Below are positions 33,796 to 43,236 of a stretch of 64,000 bases of DNA, piece after piece. The stretch covers positions 1 to 64,000 of the forward strand of contig JANXXE010000006.1 of NCBI GenBank assembly GCA_025350815.1. Reading direction: 5' to 3'. The notes under the pieces were generated by a model. It saw only the letters and a list, made by a program, of their open reading frames with translations, ran no database searches and was not told the DNA's origin. The position numbers and the translations under genes were made by a program. The stretch comes from Myxococcales bacterium. GTDB lineage: Bacteria > Myxococcota_A > Polyangia > Fen-1088. The first letter of the stretch is position 1; every line of letters begins with the position of its first letter.

Positions 33796-35609
33796 TGCCC
33801 GAGTTCGAGACACTGGAACACGACGTTCTGGTCATTGGTGCCGGCGGCGCGGGTTTGCGGGCGGCCATCGAGGCAGCGGCGGCCGGCGTGCGCGTCGGTC
33901 TGGTCTGCAAGTCGTTGCTGGGCAAGGCGCATACGGTGATGGCCGAAGGCGGCATCGCGGCGGCGCTGGCGAACGTCGACGAGCGGGACAGCTGGAAGGT
34001 GCACTTCGCCGACACCATGCGCGGCGGCCAGTACGTCAACAACTGGCGCATGGCCGAGCTGCACGCCAAGGAAGCGCCCGACCGCGTGCGCGAGTTGGAG
34101 GCCTGGGGCGCCCTGTTCGATCGCACCAAGGACGGCAAGATCCTGCAACGCAATTTCGGCGGCCATCGTTATCCGCGCCTGGCACACGTCGGTGATCGCA
34201 CCGGCCTTGAACTTATTCGCACGCTGCAAGACCACGGCATTCACCAGGGCATCGACGTTCACATGGAATGGACGGTGGTCAGCCTGCTGAAGGACGGCGA
34301 GCGCATCGCGGGCGTGTTCGCCTACTCGCGCGAGCGCGGCCAGTTCAAGGTCTTTCGCGCCAAGGCCGTCATTTTGGCGACCGGCGGCATCGGCCGCGCC
34401 TACAAGATCACCAGCAACAGCTGGGAAGGCACCGGCGACGGTCATACGCTGGCCTATGACGCCGGCGCCGAACTCATCGACATGGAGTTCGTGCAGTTTC
34501 ACCCGACCGGCATGGTGTGGCCGCCGAGCGTGCGCGGCATCCTGGTGACCGAGGGCGTGCGCGGCGAGGGCGGTGTCCTGCGCAACAAGGACGGCAAGCG
34601 CTTCATGTTCGACGACATCCCGGAGAACTACCGGTCGCAGACGGCGGACAACGAAGAAGAAGGCTGGCGTTACACCCAGGGCGACAAGAACGCCCGGCGG
34701 CCGCCTGAACTACTGACGCGTGACCACGTCGCCCGCTGTATCAACCGCGAGGTCAAGGCCGGCCGCGGGAGCCCGCACGGTGGCGTGTTTCTCGATATTT
34801 CCTGGATCAAAGAAAAGCTTCCCAACGCCCAGGAGCACATCAAAAAGAAGCTGCCGAGCATGTACCACCAGTTCAAGAAGCTGGCGGATCTGGACATCAC
34901 GAAGGAGCCGATGGAGATCGGCCCGACCACCCACTACGTCATGGGCGGCGTGCGCGTCGATGCCGACTCGCAGATGTCGCGCGTGCCGGGTCTGTTCGCG
35001 GCGGGGGAATGCGCCGCCGGGATCAACGGCGCCAACCGCCTGGGCGGCAATTCGCTGTCCGACCTGCTGGTGTTCGGCCGGCGCGCCGGCGAGTACGCCG
35101 CAAAATTCGCCCAGTCGGCCAAGAATCCGACGCTGGATCAGCAGCAGCTTGAGTCGGCCGCCCGCGCCGCCCTGGCGCCCTTTGATCGCCCCACCGACGG
35201 GGGAGGACCGTTCCAGATCCAGTACGAGCTGCAAGAGATGATGCAGGATCTGGTGGGCATCGTCCGGCGTGAAGACGAGCTGGTCCGGGCCGTCGAGGGC
35301 GTGCAGCGCCTGCAGAAGCGCGCCGCCGCGGTGGGTGTGTCGGGCAACCGCGAATACAACCCGGGCTGGCACACGGCTTTGGACCTGCACAACCTGCTGA
35401 CCGTGTCCGAGGCCATCGGGCGCGCCGCGATCGAGCGCAAGGAAAGCCGGGGCGGCCACTTCCGCGACGACTTTCCCGACAAGGATCCGCAGTACGCGAC
35501 CTTCAACACGGTCCTGGCCAGGGCGCCCGATGGCAGCATGAAGCTGCGCCGCGAGCCCCTGATACCGATGCCACCCGAGCTCAAGCAAGTCATCGAGGAG
35601 ATGAAGTAA
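33795..35609 (+). CDS. sdhA: Succinate dehydrogenase flavoprotein subunit
   Basis: The FAD-binding catalytic subunit oxidising succinate to fumarate, 604 residues. The FAD motif GAGGAGLRAA lies at residues about 16-25. AKAVILATGGIGRAYK, the substrate site HPTGMVWPP, the Arg-containing VRGEGGVL, THYVMGGVRV and the FAD-contact NRLGGNSLSDLLVFGRRAG are all present. The covalent-flavin histidine is expected in LLGKAHTVMAEGGI. It starts by 1-nt overlap (TGATG) with sdhC and ends by 1-nt overlap (TAATG) with sdhB. Confidence 0.95.
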   Translation: MPEFETLEHDVLVIGAGGAGLRAAIEAAAAGVRVGLVCKSLLGKAHTVMAEGGIAAALANVDERDSWKVHFADTMRGGQYVNNWRMAELHAKEAPDRVRELEAWGALFDRTKDGKILQRNFGGHRYPRLAHVGDRTGLELIRTLQDHGIHQGIDVHMEWTVVSLLKDGERIAGVFAYSRERGQFKVFRAKAVILATGGIGRAYKITSNSWEGTGDGHTLAYDAGAELIDMEFVQFHPTGMVWPPSVRGILVTEGVRGEGGVLRNKDGKRFMFDDIPENYRSQTADNEEEGWRYTQGDKNARRPPELLTRDHVARCINREVKAGRGSPHGGVFLDISWIKEKLPNAQEHIKKKLPSMYHQFKKLADLDITKEPMEIGPTTHYVMGGVRVDADSQMSRVPGLFAAGECAAGINGANRLGGNSLSDLLVFGRRAGEYAAKFAQSAKNPTLDQQQLESAARAALAPFDRPTDGGGPFQIQYELQEMMQDLVGIVRREDELVRAVEGVQRLQKRAAAVGVSGNREYNPGWHTALDLHNLLTVSEAIGRAAIERKESRGGHFRDDFPDKDPQYATFNTVLARAPDGSMKLRREPLIPMPPELKQVIEEMK

Positions 35610-36349
35610 TGCCCAACGCGAACTTCAAGGTGTGGCGCGGGGACGCCAAGGGCGGCGCGTTCAAGGATTACAGCACGGATGTTTCGGAAGGCATGGTGGT
35701 GCTGGACGCCATCCACAAGATTCAAGCCGACAGCGCCAACGATCTGGCGTGTCGCTGGAACTGCAAGGCGGGCAAGTGCGGATCGTGTTCGGCCGAGATC
35801 AACGGCAAGCCCAAGCTGATGTGCATGACCCGCATGGCCGATCTGCCGCTTGACCGGCCGATCACCGTCGAGCCGATGAAGACCTTTCCGCTGATCAAGG
35901 ATTTGGTCACGGACGTGTCGTGGAACTACGCGGTCAAGAAGACGATCAAAGGCTTTGCGCCGCGCAAGCCGGACGCGCCGGACGGCACCTGGCGCATGCA
36001 GCAGGACGACATCGAGCGGCCGCAAGAGTTCCGCAAGTGCATCGAATGCTTCCTGTGCCAGGACGTCTGCCACGTTCTGCGCGATCACCACCTGCACGAC
36101 AAGTTCATCGGCCCGCGGTTCTTGATTTACACCGCGCAGCTGGAGATGAATCCGCTCGACACCGGGGATCGCGTGCCTGACCTGAAGCACGAGCACGGCA
36201 TTGGCTTCTGCAACATCACCAAGTGCTGCACCAAGGTCTGCCCCGAAGAGATTACAATTACCGACAACGCCATCATTCCGCTGAAAGAGCGGGTGGTGGA
36301 CCGTATGTATGATCCGCTGACCAAGCTGCTGCGCGTTCTCAAGGGCTAA
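35609..36349 (+). CDS. sdhB: Succinate dehydrogenase iron-sulfur subunit
   Basis: The electron-transfer subunit of the same complex, 246 residues. The N-terminal ferredoxin domain has the 2Fe-2S ligands in CRWNCKAGKCGSC plus a downstream Cys (KLMCMTRM). The C-terminal domain has CIECFLCQDVCHV and CNITKCCTKVCPE, together supplying the 4Fe-4S and 3Fe-4S clusters. The spacing is that of the Sdh1/Frd-like group. It is the last gene of the sdh run; a gap of about 100 bp separates it from the ECF sigma gene. Confidence 0.95.
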   Translation: MPNANFKVWRGDAKGGAFKDYSTDVSEGMVVLDAIHKIQADSANDLACRWNCKAGKCGSCSAEINGKPKLMCMTRMADLPLDRPITVEPMKTFPLIKDLVTDVSWNYAVKKTIKGFAPRKPDAPDGTWRMQQDDIERPQEFRKCIECFLCQDVCHVLRDHHLHDKFIGPRFLIYTAQLEMNPLDTGDRVPDLKHEHGIGFCNITKCCTKVCPEEITITDNAIIPLKERVVDRMYDPLTKLLRVLKG

Positions 36350-36452
36350 GCGGCCTAACCCGGCCCGCCCTTGCGGTGTCCCTGGGAAGCGCCCCATGAT
36401 TGTTGCAAGCCCGGTTTCGCTGTCTTTCGTGCCAAACTACCAAGGGCACCCG

Positions 36453-37028
36453 ATGACTTCAGCCGAGCAGCCGACCGACGAGGAGCTGGTGCTGCAGGCC
36501 CGCGACGGTTCACGGCCGGCCTTCGAGACGTTGGTCCGCCGCCATCAGAAGCCGCTGTATTTCCTGTGTTTTCGGTACGTTCGCGACCATGACGCGGCGG
36601 CCGACCTGGCGCAGCGATCGTTCATACGGGTGCTGGAGAAGCTGCACGAGCTGCGCGAGGCACAGACCTTCCGCAGCTGGTTGTTCCGCATCGGTGTCAA
36701 CCTGGCGCTGAACCACCTGCGCGACCACGCCCGCTTTGTCGAAGAGGACGCAGGATTCCCGGTCGAGCCGGCAGCGGCGCCCGAGGCCCTATCGACGCTG
36801 GAGAATCTGGAACAGGCCGATGCGCTGCGTCGCGCGGTAACCGAACTGCCCACGAAGCAACGGATCACGCTGGAGCTGCGGGTCTACGAGGAACTTTCCT
36901 TCCGAGACATCGCGGCGGCCCTGGACACCACGGAGGGGGCGGCCAAGGTGAACTTCCATTACGCCGTCAGACGACTGCGTGCGCTTCTTGCGAAGTCGAG
37001 CCCGGGAAAACGTGGACTGAATGGTTAG
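36453..37028 (+). CDS. ECF-type RNA polymerase sigma factor
   Basis: An alternative sigma factor of 191 residues. Region 2 (FETLVRRHQKPLYFLCFRYVRDHDAAADLAQ... RSWLFRIGVNLALNHLR) binds the -10 element and region 4 (LRRAVTELPTKQRITLELRVYEELSFRDIAAAL then EGAAKVNFHYAVRRLR) binds the -35. ATG 36453 has AAGGG 8 nt upstream and was chosen over 36396. The anti-sigma factor follows 3 nt after the stop. Target genes probably include the downstream envelope genes, since such sets usually autoregulate. Confidence 0.92.
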   Translation: MTSAEQPTDEELVLQARDGSRPAFETLVRRHQKPLYFLCFRYVRDHDAAADLAQRSFIRVLEKLHELREAQTFRSWLFRIGVNLALNHLRDHARFVEEDAGFPVEPAAAPEALSTLENLEQADALRRAVTELPTKQRITLELRVYEELSFRDIAAALDTTEGAAKVNFHYAVRRLRALLAKSSPGKRGLNG

Positions 37029-37031
37029 ATC

Positions 37032-37700
37032 ATGACGATCAGGGAATGTGAAGACGTAAGTGGCCGGCTGATTGCCGGTGACAAAGCCGGTGACGATCCG
37101 GTGCTGGCGGCGCACGTGGGCAGTTGCCTTCAGTGTTTCCGCACCGCCGCGGATCTGCGCGATCTGCCTCGACTTGAATCCTTGCTTCGCCGGGCGCAGC
37201 CAGTTGCCGATCCCGGGGATGCTTTCTGGGCCGCGTTTCCGCGCGCCACCGCAAAGGCCTGGCAGAAGTCGCGCGCGGGCCTTGGGACCCGGACCAGCGG
37301 CGCAATCGCGCCTTCGGGTCTTCGCCGGGTCCGGGACTGGTTGCGCCTGCCGGTGCCCGCCGCGCTTTTGGGCGCCGCGGTGGCTTGTGCCGTGGTCTTC
37401 ATGCTGGTCCCTGCGCGACATCCCCCGGGCGTCGTGGCTGTGGGAACACAGCCGGCAGCGCCGACCGGTATTTCGACAGAGGTCGAATCGACTGATTCGG
37501 TGCTCGGAAGCCTGGAAACGCTGGAAGTGGCCGATCTGGCCGTGCTTCAGGGCGCGCTGGCGGAGGAGACGCGGCCGGTCGTTCCGCCTGCGGACGAAAT
37601 TGGCGAGCCCAGCGTGACCGCGACTGAACGGGTCGAGGCGCTGGACGCTGATGATCTGAGCGCGCTTTCGCTGGCCCTGCGCAAGAGCAACCCCATATGA
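37032..37700 (+). CDS. Zinc-finger anti-sigma factor, membrane-anchored
   Basis: The partner of the ECF sigma factor, 222 residues. The N-terminal ZAS-type motif HVGSCLQC (His28, Cys32, Cys35) binds the sigma factor. A single membrane helix (AALLGAAVACAVVFMLV, about residues 112-130) leads to a Glu/Asp/Val-rich periplasmic part. It begins 3 nt after the sigma gene and overlaps the next gene by 4 nt (ATGA). The signal sensed is unknown. Confidence 0.85.
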   Translation: MTIRECEDVSGRLIAGDKAGDDPVLAAHVGSCLQCFRTAADLRDLPRLESLLRRAQPVADPGDAFWAAFPRATAKAWQKSRAGLGTRTSGAIAPSGLRRVRDWLRLPVPAALLGAAVACAVVFMLVPARHPPGVVAVGTQPAAPTGISTEVESTDSVLGSLETLEVADLAVLQGALAEETRPVVPPADEIGEPSVTATERVEALDADDLSALSLALRKSNPI

Positions 37701-38299
37701 CATTCGCCGGTCGCACCAGCGTGTTCGCGGGCTTGGCCGTTCTCCTAAGCGGCGCGGCCCTGGCTGCCCCCCCGCGCCCCTCGACACCGCCGGTCGACGC
37801 CCCGTTGCGCCCTGGGCGCGAGGACCGGCGGGCCGGGCGCGAGCACCTGCGCGACGAGGTCATGGATCAGATGCGCACGATGCGCATGTGGAGGATCACC
37901 CAAGAGCTAAAGCTGGACGAGGCGACGGCGGCCAAGGTCTTCCCGTTGCTGGCCCGAAGTGATGATCAGGACCGGGAGGTCGGCCGGGAGTGCGGCGAAA
38001 TTTTTCGCTCTCTGCGCGACCAGCTGCTGTCAGCGACGCCCGATTCGATGGTCGTCAATGGTCTGATCGATCGCCTGATCAGCAACCGGGCACGGAAGAT
38101 GGCGTTGGAACAAGAAAAGGTGATCGCCCTGCGAAAGACGCTGTCACCGATCCAGCAGGCGAAGCTGCTGATGCTGCTGCCGCGAATCGAAGAGGAGTTT
38201 CACCAGCGCATCCGCGAGGCCATGGATCGCAACGGCCGCGGGAGCGGACCGCGCGGCGCCTTCGATGGGACCGACCGACCGACCGGGCCGCGACCGTAG
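37697..38299 (+). CDS. Spy/CpxP-like periplasmic protein
   Basis: A 200-residue protein with a signal peptide (GRTSVFAGLAVLLSGAALA) and a helical body (MWRITQELKLDEATAAKVFPLLARSDDQDREV...LSPIQQAKLLMLLPRIEEEF). The two LTxxQ-like segments resemble the Spy/CpxP/zinc-resistance family of periplasmic chaperones or stress sensors. The tail is Gly/Arg/Pro-rich. It overlaps the anti-sigma gene by 4 nt, so it probably belongs to the same stress module, as an effector or a modulator of the anti-sigma. Confidence 0.65.
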   Translation: MTFAGRTSVFAGLAVLLSGAALAAPPRPSTPPVDAPLRPGREDRRAGREHLRDEVMDQMRTMRMWRITQELKLDEATAAKVFPLLARSDDQDREVGRECGEIFRSLRDQLLSATPDSMVVNGLIDRLISNRARKMALEQEKVIALRKTLSPIQQAKLLMLLPRIEEEFHQRIREAMDRNGRGSGPRGAFDGTDRPTGPRP

Positions 38300-38367
38300 T
38301 TCCGGACTTCCGCGCGGCATGGGGCGCGCAAGAATCGTGAGACCGTGTAAAATGGCGTCGGTCTTTC

Positions 38368-41300
38368 GTGCCGACACTTTCGGTTGCTTGTCCCAAGTGC
38401 GCCACTCGCCAGGAAGTGGCCATTGCCATTCCACCCGACGGTCTCAAGTACAGGTGCACGGCCTGCAACACGCTGTTCCTGATTCGGCCCCCGCGCAGCG
38501 GGGCGGGCAAACCGCGGCCCCCCAGCAAGACGGCGCCCAGCGAATTTCACGAAGATCTGCCCGTCCCGCGGGAACCGCGCGCGCAAAGACCAGCAACGCT
38601 CACCGCCCCGCAGACGGCGGCCCGGCCGGCGGGCCCAGACGATCTGGAACTGCCGCCCCCGGCCCCTTTCGCGCCACCACCCCGTAGCGCCCCACCGGTA
38701 GACGCGGGCCTCGATTTGTTTCTTGGCGATTTGCCAGCCGGCGCTCGCTCGCCGCTGGATCCCCTCGACGGGCCGGCGTCCGATTTTCAGTCGGGGGGCG
38801 CATTGGAACTGGATTTTTCCGTGCCAGATGCGCCTGCGGTCGCGGCGCCCGCGCCGATGCTCTCCGCGAATGCTCCGTTGGACCTGCTGGATCTCGAAAA
38901 CGGCGCGCCGCCAGCGACGGCGGCACCACCGACCCCCGCAAGGGCGGCCCACAAGCCTGCGGCCCCACCGCCCGCCAAGGCCACGGCGGACCTGGGCTTC
39001 AGTCTTGAGCTAGACAGCGATGATGCGGTGGCACCGGACGCGAAATCGCCGAAGCGACCGCAACCACACATTGTTACCCCACCGCCTGTTGCCATGTCGC
39101 AGGCGGGCGATCCGGACGGTTCTTTGGGTCGTCCCGATCTTCCCGACCTTCCCGACCTTCCCAGTCTGGCGCCGCCGCGGAAGCTGGGCGAGTCGCGCGG
39201 ACACAAGGCGGCCCAGCTGCGGGTCGGGCTACTGCTGAAGCTGGCAGGGGCGGCGGCTGGCATGGCCGCGATCATCGTTTTGATGTTTTCCGTCGTGCTG
39301 CCGTTCCTGCGGTCGGGCCCAAGCGTGGCCAAGGTGCTGGACCCATACGTAGCCGACCTGGCGCGCGACCACTACCCGGTGTACCAGCGTGCCGCGGAAC
39401 AGCTAACGGCGGCGGCCTCGGAGCGCACGGGGGCGGCCGAGCTGCGTGCGGCGGCCGCTGAACTGTGGCTGCTGTCGGTCCTGGCGCGTGGGGGCGAAAA
39501 GGCCAGGATCGGGCGGGCCGAGCAGGCCCTCGGCGCCATTGATCCCACGACCCCGCCGACACCGCAGATCAGCCGCGCACGGGCCTTGCTGGCCGTGGCC
39601 AAGGGCAAAGGGCGTGAAGCGGAAACACTGCTCGGCCCCGACGCCCAGACGCCGGACGGTCAGCTGGTCCTGGCACTGCGCCACCTGTCCGAGGGCAAGG
39701 CGGCGGCCGCCGCCGAAACGTTGCGGCGATTCGTCGCAGGCCGTGGGGATCGCCTGGTCGGGCAGTATCTGTTGGGGCGGGCACTGGAAGATCAGCAACA
39801 GGCGCCCGGTGCCAGTGACGCCTACAACAAGGTAGTGGCCAGGACCAACACGCATGCAGGGGCCCGCCTGGGACTTGGTCGCCTTGGCGCCGAAGGGCCG
39901 GCCCAACGGATAGATCTTGCGCAGGGAATTATCGAACGTGGTCCGGCGGCGACGTCCCCGGGTGAGCTCGCCGAGGCGTATGTGATGCTGGGCCGGGCGG
40001 CGCAAGCTCTTGGCCGGCGGGCGGACGCGACGGCGGCTTTCGGCAAGGCGCTCGGCGCAGATCCGCAGAATGTTTCAGCAAACCTGGCCCTGGGCGAGGC
40101 GCTGCTGTTCGACCACCACCAAACCGATGCCCTGGCGCGCTTTCGTCTGACGGGCCCGGCGGGCCTGCGCACCGCCGACGGCAAGTTCGGACTGGGCGGC
40201 GCGCTGATTGCCAATCGACAGGCCGGCGAGGGCACACCCCTGGTGCTGCAGGCGGCGCAAGAACGACCGAACGATCCACGGGGGCCGTTCTGGCAGGGCT
40301 GGCTGGCTGAAGAGAAGACCCCGCCCGACTGGGCCGCGGCTGCCTACAACTACCGAGAGGCCCTGGCCAAGGACCGGAAATTCCTGCCGGCGGCCCTGCG
40401 CCTGGCGTCTTTGCTGCAGCGGCAAGGACAGGGGGACGAGTCACTGAATGTTCTGCGCGCCGCGGAGGATGCGGGGGTGCCGCCGACGCTGCTGCAAATT
40501 GCGTGGGGCGACGCGCTCATCGGGGCAGGTCAGCCCGATCGCGCGGAGGATGTGTTCAGGAAAGCCCTGGCGACCGACGCGAAGCTGGGGCCGGCGCGCC
40601 TGGGCCTGGCCGCAGCGCTGGAAGGGCAGGGCAAGACGGGCGCGGCCAAGGAGGAACTGCAAAAGGCGCTGACCGAAATGCCCGAATTGGCGGGCCTGCG
40701 CGAACGGATCGCCCTGTTGGCGCTGAAGGTCGGGCAAAAGGACGAGGCACTGGCCATGTACCGGGCGGAAGTCGCGACGGGCAAGGCTGAGCTGAGGCTG
40801 CGCGTGGACATGGCCAAGCTGGCGCTGGACATGGGCCAGGTCGAGCTGGCGCTGGGCGAGATTCGCAAGGTCATCGCCGAGGACGCCAGCACCCCGGATG
40901 CGTTGTTCACGCTGGGACGTTTGTACGACGCGCAAGGGGATACGGCGCGGGCGATTCAGGAATACCGGCGGGCCATGGTGTATGGGGTGTCGCCCGGGCT
41001 GCACCTGGCGATGGGGCGGGCCCTCGACAAAGTCGGCAAGGAAGACGAGGCGATGACCGAACTGGACGCGGCGGGCGAGCTGGCACCGGCGAAGATGGCC
41101 CGCGGCAAGATGTTCTTGCGCCGCAGCGACCTCAGCCGGGCGCTGGCGGACTTTCAGGCCGGCGGACGCCTGGCGCCGACAGACCCGGAAGCCTTCTTGC
41201 GCCAGGGACTGTGCCACGACCAAATGGGCCAGCAGGATCAGGCGGCCGCCGCCTGGCAAACGGCGGTGAAGTTGGCGCCCGAGTTGCCCGAGCCGCATTT

Positions 41301-41556
41301 CCGTCTCGGACGCCTGGAACTGGACCACAACCACCCCAAGGAGGCGCTGGCGCACCTGCGAGCCGCGACGGTCAACTTGCCACCCAAGACCGACTGGGCG
41401 GCGCAGGCATTTTTCCACCTGGGCTACGCCGAAAAAGCCGCCGGCTCGCGCCAGCTTGCCGTCGCGGCGCTGAGGAAATACCTGGATCTGGCCGCTGCCG
41501 AGGCGCCCGATCGTAGTGAAGTCGAACGGGAGATCGACCGCCTGTCGCGCCGCTAG
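38368..41556 (+). CDS. MJ0042-type zinc-ribbon, membrane-anchored TPR protein
   Basis: A large protein of 1062 residues. Cys8/Cys11 and Cys30/Cys33 at the N-terminus (ACPKC...RCTAC) form the MJ0042 zinc ribbon frequent in Myxococcota. A low-complexity Pro/Ala/Asp region (residues about 45-280) includes a DLPDLPDLP repeat. One membrane helix follows at about 288-312 (LAGAAAGMAAIIVLMFSVVLPFL). From about 330 to the end there are some fifteen TPR-like repeats (for example YVMLGRAAQALGRRADATAAFGKALGADP). It is probably a scaffold for protein assembly at the envelope. GTG 38368 lies 68 nt after the Spy-like gene. A second zinc-ribbon/TPR protein is at 59671. Confidence 0.75.
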   Translation: MPTLSVACPKCATRQEVAIAIPPDGLKYRCTACNTLFLIRPPRSGAGKPRPPSKTAPSEFHEDLPVPREPRAQRPATLTAPQTAARPAGPDDLELPPPAPFAPPPRSAPPVDAGLDLFLGDLPAGARSPLDPLDGPASDFQSGGALELDFSVPDAPAVAAPAPMLSANAPLDLLDLENGAPPATAAPPTPARAAHKPAAPPPAKATADLGFSLELDSDDAVAPDAKSPKRPQPHIVTPPPVAMSQAGDPDGSLGRPDLPDLPDLPSLAPPRKLGESRGHKAAQLRVGLLLKLAGAAAGMAAIIVLMFSVVLPFLRSGPSVAKVLDPYVADLARDHYPVYQRAAEQLTAAASERTGAAELRAAAAELWLLSVLARGGEKARIGRAEQALGAIDPTTPPTPQISRARALLAVAKGKGREAETLLGPDAQTPDGQLVLALRHLSEGKAAAAAETLRRFVAGRGDRLVGQYLLGRALEDQQQAPGASDAYNKVVARTNTHAGARLGLGRLGAEGPAQRIDLAQGIIERGPAATSPGELAEAYVMLGRAAQALGRRADATAAFGKALGADPQNVSANLALGEALLFDHHQTDALARFRLTGPAGLRTADGKFGLGGALIANRQAGEGTPLVLQAAQERPNDPRGPFWQGWLAEEKTPPDWAAAAYNYREALAKDRKFLPAALRLASLLQRQGQGDESLNVLRAAEDAGVPPTLLQIAWGDALIGAGQPDRAEDVFRKALATDAKLGPARLGLAAALEGQGKTGAAKEELQKALTEMPELAGLRERIALLALKVGQKDEALAMYRAEVATGKAELRLRVDMAKLALDMGQVELALGEIRKVIAEDASTPDALFTLGRLYDAQGDTARAIQEYRRAMVYGVSPGLHLAMGRALDKVGKEDEAMTELDAAGELAPAKMARGKMFLRRSDLSRALADFQAGGRLAPTDPEAFLRQGLCHDQMGQQDQAAAAWQTAVKLAPELPEPHFRLGRLELDHNHPKEALAHLRAATVNLPPKTDWAAQAFFHLGYAEKAAGSRQLAVAALRKYLDLAAAEAPDRSEVEREIDRLSRR

Positions 41557-42489
41557 CTAAAAGACGTAGCCGATGCCGAGACCGGCGAAGAAGGCGTTGT
41601 AAAAACCGCCCTCGATGCGCGCTTCGAAGCCCTTGATCTCGGGGAATCGCAGGTTCAAGCCGAAGACCATGTTGAGGATGGGGATGGCGCCCGGAACGTC
41701 GGAGTCCTTGAAGCGGTGCGGGGAGCTGGGACCGTTGTCGACCTCGCCGCTGCTTTTGGCCAAGGCGTCTTCCGTGCAACTGCTACCTGTGCAGATGTGC
41801 GCGGGTCCGTCCGGGAAGCACTGGCTGCGATCACCCGCGTTCGCCTCGGTGCAATGGTCGGCGGACGTGCGCAGGATCTCGCCCGTGATGAACGCAAGAC
41901 CGAGGCCTGCGCCGTAATGCATGCCGAAGTAGTCGTTGAACCGCTGGTGCCACAGGAAGGCGATGTCGGTGCCAACGAAGCCGAAGTTACGGAACTGCAC
42001 GAGATCCGTGTCGATGTTGGCGTCGTGCCCCTTACCCAGCCAGTTGCCGTCGGGCGGCCCCATCTTCTGGTAGGAAAAGCCGAGCACGATGTCCATCTCG
42101 CCCTTGCGCCGGAAAAACTCGGCGCCGGCGCCCCACGACGACAGGGGGACGTTCTTCTTGGTGAACAGACCCAGAAACCAGCCGGGCGCTGACACCCAGC
42201 GCGTTCGCAGGGCGGCGCCAAACTGGGTCAGCTCGGCAGGGGCGGCGCCGGAAGCCTCGACCGCCATGGGCGCGGGCGGCTCCTGCGCCGTGGTGGTCAA
42301 CGGGGCCATCGGCAACGCGGGCGGTGTGTCAGCCGCGGACGGCACCGAAGGGGGCGGGGGGGGCACTTCGGCGGCCGGCGGAACGGGAGGAGGAGGAGGA
42401 GGCGGCGGGGCTCCCTGGGCACGCACGTACCCACCCTGCATCCACACAAAAGCCGCCAACAGGGACACCACGGAAAGTCGTTTCGCCAT
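41557..42489 (-). CDS. Putative outer-membrane beta-barrel protein with Pro-rich N-terminus
   Basis: Not assigned to a family. The 310-residue protein has a signal peptide (MAKRLSVVSLLAAFVWMQGGYVRA), a poly-proline stretch (about residues 27-80), then a beta-rich domain with many glycines and aromatics (WGAGAEFFRRKGEMDIVLGF...MHYGAGLGLAFITGE). It ends in AGLGIGYVF, the terminal Phe typical of outer-membrane barrels. Four cysteines in the middle (CTEANAGDRSQC, CTGSSC) may form disulfides in an external loop. ATG 42489 was chosen for the signal peptide. It is convergent with the TPR gene: the two stop codons are adjacent, with no gap between 41556 and 41557. Confidence 0.6.
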   Translation of the reverse strand: MAKRLSVVSLLAAFVWMQGGYVRAQGAPPPPPPPPVPPAAEVPPPPPSVPSAADTPPALPMAPLTTTAQEPPAPMAVEASGAAPAELTQFGAALRTRWVSAPGWFLGLFTKKNVPLSSWGAGAEFFRRKGEMDIVLGFSYQKMGPPDGNWLGKGHDANIDTDLVQFRNFGFVGTDIAFLWHQRFNDYFGMHYGAGLGLAFITGEILRTSADHCTEANAGDRSQCFPDGPAHICTGSSCTEDALAKSSGEVDNGPSSPHRFKDSDVPGAIPILNMVFGLNLRFPEIKGFEARIEGGFYNAFFAGLGIGYVF

Positions 42490-42552
42490 CACGTATTGGT
42501 CCTTTGCCAGAGTGAAAAGCCCGCCAGGCGGGCGCAATATAACCCAGAACGC

Positions 42553-43170
42553 GTGATATCGTGTACGACCATCGTGTTCGCCCTCACGCGCGTTGCCCTG
42601 CTGATTTTCGCGGCCAGCGCGACGGTCACATCAGCGGCAACGCCGGCCACGCGGGCCAGTGTCGAAGCCCGGCTGCGCGCCTACGACCTGCCGCCGTCCG
42701 AAAAGGATCTGCAGAAGCTGGGCAGGGATGTGGATCTGGTGCTGGTCGAGATCGCGGGCAACGCCAAGGTTGAAATTCTGATTCGCGTCCGGGCGGTCAG
42801 CGCCCTGGCGAATTGCGGTACGGTCGCGGCGAGACGTTTCTTCGACCAGACCATCGACAAATACGCGACTTCGACTGTGCCGGCGGATCGGCTGCTGTTG
42901 CGCAAGGCGGCCGTGGGCCTGGGCTGGATGGGCGGGCTGACGACGCCTGATCGCCTGGGGCCGCTGCTGGAGAATCCCGACCCCGACGTGCGGCTGGACG
43001 CGGCCATTGGTCTTGGGCTGACGCGCCTGCCGGGCGCCGCCGCCCTTTTGCGCAAGCGCCTGCCGGTTGAACCCGACGCGCGGGTCCGCGTGCACATCGG
43101 GCGGCAGCTGGCGACCATCGACAGGGCCCTCGGTGCGACGTCGCCCGGCCCGACCCCGGCCCCGCGCTGA
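42553..43170 (+). CDS. HEAT-repeat protein with signal peptide
   Basis: About 205 residues. The N-terminus is a signal peptide (IVFALTRVALLIFAASATVTSA). The rest forms three to four HEAT-like helical pairs (IRVRAVSALANCGTVAARRFF, LLLRKAAVGLGWMGG, PDVRLDAAIGLGLTRLPGAAALL, ARVRVHIGRQLA). It is probably periplasmic and binds another protein; the partner is unknown. GTG 42553 or GTG 42574 may be the start. The frame is open from 42496 but that part lacks a signal sequence. Confidence 0.6.
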   Translation: MISCTTIVFALTRVALLIFAASATVTSAATPATRASVEARLRAYDLPPSEKDLQKLGRDVDLVLVEIAGNAKVEILIRVRAVSALANCGTVAARRFFDQTIDKYATSTVPADRLLLRKAAVGLGWMGGLTTPDRLGPLLENPDPDVRLDAAIGLGLTRLPGAAALLRKRLPVEPDARVRVHIGRQLATIDRALGATSPGPTPAPR

Positions 43171-43236
43171 CGGCCCGCGACTGTGTTAGTGTCCGCGGCC
43201 TAACAGGCCGCCACTGGCGCCAAGGAGAACGCATTC

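Noticed and set aside
39127..39165. Tandem repeat encoding DLPDLPDLP as a possible mobile or CRISPR-like repeat
   Set aside because: It is a short in-frame low-complexity linker in the zinc-ribbon TPR protein, with no spacers or flanking features.
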